Assembly (NCBI GenBank): GCA_036874045.1
Contig: JAZBRI010000003.1
Coordinates: forward strand, 136,501 to 200,500
Length of the DNA stretch: 64,000 nucleotides
Origin: Cymodocea nodosa
Lineage: Eukaryota > Streptophyta > Magnoliopsida > Alismatales > Cymodoceaceae
Direction: 5' to 3'
Shown here: one piece after another, positions 1-10,800 of the stretch
Layout: the number at the start of each line of letters is the position of its first letter
How positions within the stretch are numbered: position 1 is the first letter of the stretch
Program-made: the position numbers and the translations under genes
The notes under the pieces: model-generated
What the model saw: the letters and a program-made list of their open reading frames with translations, nothing else
What the model was told of the DNA's origin: nothing
Database searches by the model: none

Positions 1-46
1 CCTATTTTCAGAATCATAGCATTTATTGCTTTCGATGCTTTTTCAG

Positions 47-109
47 GTGGTTGACACGGTTGAGGAGGCAATCGACTTCATCCTGAGGAAGGAAAGCATC
101 ACTGCTTGA
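47..109 (+). CDS. Terminal coding exon of an unidentified gene (partial)
   Basis: A pyrimidine-rich stretch ending in AG at 45-46 is followed by an open frame of 20 codons that stops at TGA 107-109. It reads VVDTVEEAIDFILRKESITA, an amphipathic acidic/hydrophobic helix-like tail. This looks like the final coding exon of a + strand gene whose other exons lie left of the window, with the following bases as 3' UTR. I do not recognise the family from so short a piece. The exon call rests on the acceptor, the clean frame and the protein-like composition only. Confidence 0.5.
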   Translation: MVDTVEEAIDFILRKESITA

Positions 110-822
110 GCCAATTTTATGGCACTATTTTTAGGTGCTCCGGAAGAATGCTGTTTTTTTCGGTGAACGAGATATTCCGATGAATTGTTGTTTTCTTCGG
201 GCAAACTGAACTACGGAAAGGCCTTTTGATTTGCAGGTTAACTAACTGGGCAGTGCTTGACCCCTATTTTCATGCAATCGCTGCCATCTCATCAGACATA
301 GGATTGGAACTTTCTTTGTTTGTCAGACATAAGATTTACTGCAACGCATCTCAAAATGACCCATCATGAAAAGGATGACACAGTCGTGTTTTTTGGGAAA
401 GGGACTCCGTGTTAGTGAGAGAGAAAAGATCTTATATTCCTTATCTTTCTTTTTGCATAACTGGAAACGTTTTCATTCTGATTTCTGAAATCATATGACT
501 TATCGCATCTTACTCTCAAGTGTACCACCATAATGTGGAATACAAATGGCCCACTAATGCCCGCACAGCAGGAGAATTTCCTTGAAACTGTGACAATATT
601 TGTTGGTACACTGCTTGCTTTTTTAGCGCAAAGCCTCCCATGCTTTTTCTTTCTTTTACTTTTTCATTGGTTGGTTGTCTTATATATCACGCTGGATTCA
701 ACTGCACTGCAATATTTGGTTATACAGGACCGTGCGACAATTCGATACTACGGAAGAAGCCTTTGCAAACTTCCGATAATATGGAGAATCAGAGAACCTT
801 GGGGCCCGAGTATGTAGACCTT

Positions 823-831
823 AAAATATCT
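823..831 (+). promoter_or_regulatory. Evening element (AAAATATCT)
   Basis: An exact match to the evening element bound by CCA1/LHY/RVE factors, about 1 kb upstream of the PRR start codon. PRR7/PRR5/PRR9-type genes are known CCA1/LHY/RVE targets, so the position is sensible. A 9-mer this AT-rich can occur by chance in AT-rich DNA. Confidence 0.4.
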
Positions 832-1011
832 CCAAGACGATTAAGACATTGGTAGATCCATTTTGTATCATATATAAAGAGGTTAAAAAAAAAAAAAAAA
901 AAACTTCATTTTTACAATGTAATCATGACCTTATTATAGATATCATTTTACCATTTTAGACAAGGTTACGAGTGATGTATGTATCTGAATGATAAATTAT
1001 ACCATACGACT

Positions 1012-1019
1012 AAAAATCT
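1012..1019 (+). promoter_or_regulatory. CCA1-binding site (AAAAATCT)
   Basis: An exact CCA1-binding-site octamer about 0.8 kb upstream of the PRR start, on the same strand as the evening element at 823. Chance occurrence is possible in this AT-rich stretch; the pairing with the evening element makes it more credible. Confidence 0.35.
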
Positions 1020-1439
1020 TTTATTGTTATATATTTATTTATAAAATACTATCTTTGCCATTTTAAATTAAATGATGTATGTAAAATAACAGAAGGTTTG
1101 ATATCTCAAGGTTTTGATGGTATACACTGATTTTGTACGCATCTCAACGCTTCATTTTTCCTGCTTGGACCGACTACTCATCTTTCTTTTTATGAAAGTA
1201 ACGCAACAAGTACCTTATATCCATATCTGTATATAAATATAATGTTAGCGGCGGCGGCGGCGGCATGGAATGAAATACTACTGACAACCACATCATCGAT
1301 TCGCTCTCTGCCCGCTTCCCCCCAAATCTACGCGGATCCGCCCCTATTTGACCCGAAAACACCACCTCTCCGTTTTTGATCCGGATCTTTCGTAATCCCC
1401 GCATCCGTCCACGTCGGAGGTATGGACCTCCACCTCGTC

Positions 1440-1445
1440 CACGTG
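1440..1445. promoter_or_regulatory. G-box (CACGTG)
   Basis: A palindromic G-box core in the context CCACGTGG, about 380 bases before the PRR start codon. G-boxes are bound by bZIP and PIF/bHLH factors and are common in light- and clock-regulated genes. It may lie inside the 5' UTR, depending on where transcription starts. Confidence 0.4.
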
Positions 1446-1820
1446 GTATAATAATATCTTCTGCCCCTTCCTCCCCATCCCCAACTTCCCCAGTCCAACT
1501 CCGTCGTCCCCCTCTTTTGACTCCATTCGGTTTCTCCCCTCTTCCGACCTGAAAACCCTACTCTACACCCAATCCACCACCCCGTCCTCATCCCTCTCCT
1601 TCCATCTTCTCTTGTCGCGGTTCGCGTGTCTTCCGGCAATTCCTAGGTGATCCCTCCGTTTCTACTGTTTTATTTTTCTATTTGGGGTCGGCGGGGTTTC
1701 TGATTGTCCTGATGGTTTGCGCTTAGGCGGGGATCCTGAAGCAAACGCGATGTGTCGGTTGACGGAGGAGAATTTCTCTTCCATGACTTACTTCATAGTC
1801 GGCCTTTTCGAATCCGGTTG

Positions 1821-4800
1821 ATGGGGAGTTTACTGCAGCAGAGTCATGTGAGCCCCAGGGACGGGGCAGGAGGGAGACGCGACGCCGAACTTGATGTTTG
1901 CTTAACGGAGGAAATAGGAAGTAGGGTTGGGAAGGAAGATGCGGTTGAGGGGCAAGGCTTCTCGGAGGAGCAGGGTGACGACGAATCGAGAATAGGGGAG
2001 GACGTCAATGGTGTTGGGCAGGAGGGAGAAGAGGATGAGGTCTTAGCGGTCAATGACTATACTACCCCCTTACAGAAACAGGTGGCACTGCCACCACCAC
2101 CGGTGTCTGCTGTTCCTCTGTCGCAGCAGCAACAGCAGCAGCAAGCCCTTCATGGTTCATTGGTACGATGGGAGAGGTTTCTTCCATTCCAGTCTCTTAA
2201 GGTTTTGCTGGTGGAGAATGATGATTCTACCCGCCAAGTGCTCAGTGCGTTGCTTCGTAACTGTAGTTATGAAGGTCAGCGATCCTGTTTTTCTTCACTG
2301 CTCCATTTCATCTTCATGCCATGTTGGATGAACGGGTGTGTAAATCAGTAAACTACTATATCCGATTCCAAAATTTATCACCTACGAAGGAATTTGGTTT
2401 GAAATGCATCTGGATTTGAAAATCAACTCTTAAACTTGAATTCAGATACTTATATTGAAATTCTGTTGCTATCTAAATCTAAAATTACTTTCCATGGATT
2501 CTATCTTGATCGGAATTGAGAGCCTTCTTTAAAATAACAGTATAATGGGACCGTACTCTGGTGACTTTATGAGTTGTTTCTTGATGAAGGAAGCATGCCT
2601 CATCAGTGCTTTCCTTCTTGATCGACCATATATTGTTCTTGTTGTTTCTTTTCCATGTTCTTTGTTTGCTTAGGGACTTCAGATTTGAAATCTAATTTCC
2701 CTCTTTTTTTCTTTTTCTGTTTCACCAGTCTGCCTACAACTTGTGGTCATAACATTTGCGGCAATTTGATTATAAAGAAATTGTAATTAAATGCATACAT
2801 TGTCTATAAAATCAAAATTTGATGAGTAATTTGCTTGATGATACCTTCGACTGTTATTAATACCCATTTTGGTGTTTTCAACTTATGGTTAATTCAATGT
2901 GCTCAATAATAACCTTAAAAATGCGATAATGTTATGCTTGTTATGTGACGTCATCTAAGAGAACTTCAATATGAATGAAAACAAATCCATAAAATATCTT
3001 TGCTTAGACTAGCCTTGGCATTTTCTCCTTTTTCCCTCTTCCTTAGTGCATCTTGACCTCTTCTTTATCATCATGATTGACACCCTCTTGTGGTCTTGTC
3101 ATCATCCATCAATTTCACCCCTCCATCCTTGATGTCAACCCCCTTTCCATCATTGTTGTCAACATAATCTTGACATCAACATTAATTTTCACATCCACCT
3201 TGGACATTGATCTCCTCTCTAACATTGTTACCACTCTTTGTCAATCGGTAGTCTACCTCTTCTTCACTAATTAATTACGTGACCATTTAGTTTTAACAAT
3301 AATAATTGGAGCCACAATCTCACTATGTGGGGTTGATCACATGAATCTTTTTTTTCAAAGTACTTTTATCTATTGATTACTATGTGTGGTATTTATCTAT
3401 TGATCACATGAATCCTTACTTTCCTCTAACTCAAGGTGGTGAATGATGTTATCTTTATTGGTGGTAGATGGTTTAGTGCCTTTGCTTGCCATTTGGAATA
3501 GTTGGTTGTTTATTTGGATGTACTGTAAAAGATAACACTTGATGTGGTCAGCCTAGTCATTGGAGGAAATGCATGAAAGAACTCTCACTCAAAAGTGTTT
3601 GATGAAAATGAACCCCCTTATTTATAAAAGTTACTTGGTGCAGAATATGAAGTGACATTTATGGTAGTATGCTTGCCAAGAAACCGCTACAAAAACCAAG
3701 AAAATGCAACCTAATTGTTATGACAAGTGAGACAATGCAATCATAATGTCATTGTAACCATCACCACCATGAAGGAATCTTCTCTTATATCACTCTCTAC
3801 CCTAATGATTGACAAGTAAAGTGGGGGATTCATGATGTGGGACAATTAACCAAAGCAGCCTCCCTTCACTTAAGTGTAAAATGATCTGACTAGATGGACC
3901 ACTTTTCACATTAATTAGCCACTGAAACTAGCTGGATGCTTAGGTTGTGTTGGTCACTCACACACCCCATACCTCCCTTGGTCTTACAATACAATTGGCC
4001 TAGCTAGAATGCTAACCTTGCTTGCCTTGCTTACATGAGGAATTGCCATTCACTCCCAAGGGACAAATTGAGGGGAACGGTTGGGCTGAACATGCCTAAT
4101 ATGACATCAAACTTTGTTATTTTGTATGATGTGGAAACTTGTCCATACTGTATGACTGATGCATGGAATTGGTGTGGCTGTCAGCCAATCATATGGATGT
4201 TGAGTTAGTGCTCAAGTATCCATCATCATAGAGCCGTGTGGTCAAATGGGATTTGTTAATCCCCAACTACCCCCACTCACCACTGTTGACTGTAAATACT
4301 GTAATAAGTGTGGTGTTACAATACATTTTTTTACCCTAAATTTGATCTGCCTCCCTTAAGTGCTTGTCTAACTTAAGCATTAAAGGGGATAAGGCTGACC
4401 CAACACCAAGTCAGTCCAGTCCTTTATTTTGTAAGCCAAGCAAGCCAACCACTATGACACTTTTCAACCAGTTCAACCAATGCATTATTGGTCTAGCCAA
4501 TCCAGCTCAGCAGGGGGAAGATCACCCACAATGTATCTCCCCTTTCTTGTCTAGAAGTGCCCTATTGAACTCCTTAAAATGTCTAATATCAAGATCTCCA
4601 TTTTTTAGTGGACATACCACTTCCCATTTTATGAGATGAATGATCTCTTAGTTCTTTTATACCAACCCATAGCCATCTCCTAAATATCGATCCCAACACT
4701 TGTATGATTCATTTTAATAGGGAAAATATGGACATATGAATAATGGAGTGCTACACAAGGAAACTTATGTAACATAACATCAATCCAGCCATATTTACAC

Positions 4801-7800
4801 TTCCAACCATTTAGTTTTCTATTTACTTTATCCACAAGAGATCACCCAGCCTCAATTGTAGGCTTTTTTATAGATAATAGTAATGATTAATACCTAATAA
4901 GGAGAGCATGCTCCATCTTGCAATTCAAAGTGATTGCAAGTTTCCTCACATAAGCACAGTAAATTAATACATAATAAGGAGAGCATTTTGAATAATTAAG
5001 TGGTGGGCTAGAAATCAACTTAAAAAGCTCTAAGAGTTACTCCAATCAATGTATATGTCACACCTATGGTGTTCAATTTCAATGTGTTGGTGATATTTTA
5101 GTGACAAGTGTTGGGTTTTGGGTTGACCAAAACAAAATATACAAGTTTTTTTGGTGGACGCACAAGTTCAGTGCAAAAGTCGGTGATATTTCATATCATC
5201 ACTTTGTTTCAATCAAAATGTTGTATTTTTTGTGTTGTGGACCAACATGTCAGATGAAGTTTGCAAACTTTGTCTAACATGCTTGTGTCATCTTGTATTT
5301 CTACAGCAGCACATTTTTTTAAATTTCTCTTTTCTTCTTCCATCTTATTTGCCCTCTTCTCTTTTTCCACCAACACTCCTGTTGGTCATCTGCAGCAATA
5401 GAACCTTGCTGGAGTTTCATCTTTTTCAGATTTTCTGCCCTGTCTTGGCAGAAGATTTCACCCAAACACCAGATTTCTTTAGCCATTACAAGCACGACTT
5501 TCCATCCTTCTTCAATATCTAAGGTATGTTTACTTGTGTAATTGATGTTTTTGTTTAGATTTCAAGTTTGAATTGCTTGATTCTGAAGTCTTTTTATTTT
5601 TTTATTGATTTCTTCTATTTCACCATATTTTTCTAAGATCTAATTACTATAATTGATGTTTTGTGTAGCTTTCAAGTTTTAGTCCTTAGATCCATGTTTT
5701 TTAATTTCTTTTAATGATGTCTTATATTTCATTATTTTTTAAATTAGATTTATGATATTTTTATTCTTATATTTTAAACAAATTATCATGTTCTAACACT
5801 TTAATTTGGAAATACATTGTGTTTTTAGCGTCATAGTTTCCTAAAAATTAATTTTGGTTATTCCTAGATATGAACTATTGATTACTATAGCTTGCCCTAA
5901 AATTTTATACTGAAATTCACAGTTTTTGGTTATATTTGTGAACTTCCATGATTTTAGCAATCTTCCAGCAAAATTCTCTTTGAAATCTGACATATTTTCT
6001 TTTTTCATTGGACGGAAATCCAATATGAAACTGAAGAATGCTATGGTTACACCAACAATGAGCGTGTCATTGGCATATACATCAAAGTGCCTAGATTTTT
6101 GAATGGGTGTCTAGACTTGATTTTAGTTGGATTTGCTGGTTGATAAGCAAATAAAAACCATTATGCCTTTGCACTATAGAGCACGGTTATGATTTCTATT
6201 ATTAATTTGCAGTTACTGCTACAACAAATGGCCTGGAAGCCTGGAAAGTACTAGAGGATCTGACTAATCATGTTGACCTTGTTTTGACTGAGGTAGTCAT
6301 GCCTTCTCTGTCAGGCATTGGTCTTCTATCTAAAATTATGAACCATAAAACATGCAAGAACATTCCTGTGATCAGTGAGTATCTTCTGGCATCATTTTCT
6401 TATTTTGAAAAAGCAACATAAGAACCTCCAGTTGATTTCATTATTATAATGAATTACTACATGTAATGAATTTTGTGTGCAGTGATGTCATCTCGTGATT
6501 CTATGGGTATAGTTTTAAAGTGCTTATCAAATGGTGCTGTTGACTTTTTAGTGAAGCCCATCCGAAAGAATGAGCTCAAAAATCTTTGGCAGCATGTTTG
6601 GAGGAGGTGCCACAGTGTGAGTTTATATATTATATGTTTAATGAATCCTACGATCAATTAAGTACCACAGGTTGCAACTTGCAAGTCATGCAAAACAAAG
6701 GGGTAAACTTTGTTGTCTAGAATTATTATAAAATAGGAATCCATCTATTTCTTTTGTTAATATGTTTCTGGAATCTGGATTGTCTTTTGTTGTGTCATAT
6801 GCTGGTTATCTGAGATGTAGTTTACTTATGCTTCTTTACAACCTTATTCCATGTACCAACCTCTTGGACCCTGAAGTCAAGTGGTAGTGGCAGTGAAAGT
6901 GGCGTACAAACTCAAAAATCTGTGAAGTCGAAGTGTGTTGAGTCTGATAACACTGGCAGCAACAGTGAAGATGATAATACAAGCACTGGCTTGAATATCG
7001 GGGTTGGCAGTGATAATGGAAGTGGAACTCAGGTAAAATGATGAATATTTCTTTTTGTTTCTTTACCATTTGCATCTCTATTCATTTTAGAAACATGTTG
7101 CATATAAAATACTTTAAGAAAACCAGTTCCAAGAAATATTGAGATACACTTGAGTGGTAAGGTCATTAACTATTTTAACTTTATATTGAGGGAAAAAAGT
7201 AACAAGTACGAAATATAGTAATAACTTATTCTAACTATAATATTGTCTTTCTTTTTACAATCTATATCCATGTTTTTGCTTCACAGCTGTATACTTACCT
7301 TGAGATAACTGGTAAGTCAACTATTTGTAAAACTAAACTAGCTTTTTATAATGTAATTTTGCACATTCAATATGTAAAATATTCCACAAATTTTGTGTTT
7401 TTCAAATTCATGAAGTGGACCTTAACTTGTCCTATATCTAATTAGAGTTTACTTAGTGAAATATATAAATTATAATAAGATCATCTTATTTGGGAATTAT
7501 TTATTTTAACCTCTTAAAGTATGTTTGTATACTTAGAATTTGAATTCCACAGAATTTGAATTCTATAGAATCTAATAGAAAGAATTCAAAATTTAGTTGT
7601 TTGTGTACATGATAAAATTGAACAGAATTAATTTTTAATGAAGTAACGAATTAAAGTAATTAGTGAAAATGTAATTAACCAAGGAATGAGTTAAAAGGAC
7701 AAGATTAAGTTAATTAAATGAAATTATAACTTAGATAAAACATAAAAATATCTAAGTTAAAAGAAAAAATTAAATTGAATTGTAACTTTTATGTATAAGA

Positions 7801-10800
7801 ATATCAAAGTTAAAAGAAAGGTTTTTGAATGAAGTTACAACTTAGATAAAAAATTTAAGAATATCTAAGTTGAAATACATCTCAATTAAATGGTTACTTA
7901 GAAAAATCTTACAAATAGGACTACAACAATGATATGTTGAACTCAAAAAATAACTATTATATTTAAGATATTTTGAAAAATCTAAAAGTATTTTAAGAAA
8001 ATGTTAATTTTAGTACTTATAGTAATTTTTTCTATATTTAAAAATGGCATACCGAGTTTGTATAACATTTTGCCCTCATTTGAATTACGTTGTTTTATTT
8101 TGCTTTTTTACTTTTGATTTTGGCATTATCTTTTTTATAAATCATATATTTAATCTTGTTAATTGATATATCAAAATTAAATTTGATATGCTATTTTTAG
8201 CATTCATAATAAAAATACCATGAATGTCTATGGAAAAATGAATTTAAGTATTTTTATAATTGGAAAAAAATGTTAATGTAGATATTCACATCTTTTGATA
8301 TGAGTATTTAATTAAAAATAACCTATCAAATTTATTTTTAAAATGTTGTCTTACCCTTTAATGAATTATAATGTTACATCTTACGTTATCACTTTTGGTT
8401 TTATAAAAATCTATTTTCATCGTAGATAATCATAGCAATTTTATAATAAGTGTTTAAAATAATATATTAAATTTGATCTATATATATCATTTATTAAAGC
8501 TAGATATGCATATTTAACTCCTTATTTAGTTAAAATTAGGTGAAACTTACAAATGAAGCTAAAAAGAAAAAAATAGGTTAAAAAAATATAATAATAATAT
8601 TAAAAAATATATATAGAGGCAGCATTACAGGCGAACCAAAATATTTCTTCGGTTCGATCGAAATTAAAATAAAAAAAAGTCTCTTTCACTCGGTTCAATC
8701 GAATCCTTAAAATAAATAAATAAAATGTTTGAGAAATTGAATTTCGACCTTTTAGGTCGGGAATTCATTTTTCCAACCTTTACACCTAATTGGAATTCAA
8801 TTTCTCAATAAATTTGAATTCCAAAATGTATAAATACCTCATCACTTAGAATTTGACGGAAAAAATTTTCAATTCCGTCAGATTTGAAGTGCACAAATCC
8901 CACTTTAGTTTCTTATTAAATAGACAAATTTTAGAATACAACACTTGTAAAAAATATGTTCTCAAAATTTATAATATGCACAACAATTATTGTTAGTATT
9001 GCCTCTTGCAAAGAATTTTCTTGAAAAAAGCAAGGGAAATTCTTATTATTAGAAACAATATTTAGAAAAAAAAATTAATATCAAAATCAAATACATCAAT
9101 ATTAATTACCTTAAAATAAAGATATACATTTGGATCATTACAAATTTTACTTGAAGTTGATAATGAGGGCGCTGCAATAAGTATATCATTGAAAGGTACT
9201 AACAGTCTAAGTCAAACAACTAAATTGTTCTCTTGTTATTATATATCATTGATTTTAATCACTAGTAACAAGAAACATTGTAAACTTTTCTTCAACACTA
9301 ATATTATTAATATTTGATATTTGACCTTTCATCCATAATAAATTGCAAAATTGAAGAAAAACATGTTGACTCATTCTATATATCTTTCGATAATTATATA
9401 TTTGATGTGATAGTGAAAAATCCAGTAATCTTTTAATGTAGTCTTATCCTTCTTTACTATAAATATGATGTATAGTAATAGACATTGTATTTAAAATACA
9501 TATAATTTCTGCAAGGATGTTCCATAATGAAAGTAGTAGTTTTCACTATCTTTGTGTATCTGCCTCTTCTTCCTCAAGTAAATTCTTTGACTAATTTATT
9601 CTTGTTAGATCCATGTATCCCTATATCAAGAGCAACATGAGTAACATCAGCAACACCAGTAATATATGTATCTCATTGTTTGTAACATAACACAAGAGAC
9701 ATAAAATATAAAACATTTCCATTACCATTGTTTTTAACATACCACAACAAACATAAAACATTTCCATCATCTTTGTTTCTAACATAACACAATAAATATA
9801 AAACATAAAACATTTCCATCACCATTGTTTCTAATGTAAACTATTGTCAAAATACATCTATGATAGATTCTACGTTAATCATTCCACTTTTATGTCTTCT
9901 GAGAGGTTTATAAATTGCTAATATAATTATGCTAATCTATATATGCTGTTATATAATTGAGTCATTAGATATAATCCATATAATCTATATAATTATGCTA
10001 ATATATAGGATGATATTATGTTGCATAATTATAATCTATATAATATGTCATTAGGTATAATCTGAGGATGATATTATAATCTATAATTATGTTGCAAGGG
10101 ATGCCCTTAGCTTGTACTTGCATCACCCATTCAGTGTGTACTCACATAAATATAATGCACGTCACATGTCTATCACACAACCTAGGTGACAACAGTAAAT
10201 AGGAGTCAATAATAAAGAAGAATCCATGATAATTTCCTGTCACATTGAAGCCAACAACCCATCCTTGGCAATAGTATATCACATCATATATTATCTCAAT
10301 CAATCTTGTCGACTATTATTCCTTATCAAAATAGATTATTTCCTCCAAGCAAATTAAAATTTGCTACCTCACTCATTTCATTGTTTTCTTGTTTAATATG
10401 GCGTTTAAACAGAATCACTGAAAAATAATGGATCCACACCCAAATCACTAAAACAATTGTGAAGCACATTCCATGGCTAATGGATAGAGGGCATTCCACA
10501 TTAAGGTAAAAGATTAACACTCAGGGAAATCCCCAAATCTAATAATGTGAATTTCTATACCTTAGATATTTAACTACCATTATCTGTTGGCTAAGAGGTT
10601 GAAACCTGCTGGAGATTGGTGAACATCTCTAGATAAAATATGACTAATCGGTCACTTGGTTCTTGAAACGTCTTCAAAATTCTTAAAGGTGATAGTCACC
10701 GGTATCTAGCAATGCCAACACCAAATCTCATCATGGCATGCTTGGGTAAATCAACCCATTTGGAAATGACAGCATTCACCTTCATTTACAAATGCTCTTG

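Larger units (their letters stand above)
110..1439. other. 3' UTR of the upstream gene and PRR promoter region
   Basis: No gene is seen here. The first few hundred bases are probably the 3' UTR of the gene ending at 109. An oligo-A run of about 19 lies at 885-903. A TATA-like TATAAATA lies at 1232-1239 and is followed by a short GGC repeat near 1250-1264. From about 1300 the sequence becomes C-rich and looks like the 5' UTR of the PRR gene. Two exact CCA1/LHY-type elements and a G-box are listed separately. Confidence 0.5.

Noticed and set aside
1174..1639. Minus-strand open frames opposite the PRR 5' UTR
   Set aside because: C-rich 5' UTR read backwards gives Trp/Arg/Gly-rich peptides with no family resemblance; no splice or start context.
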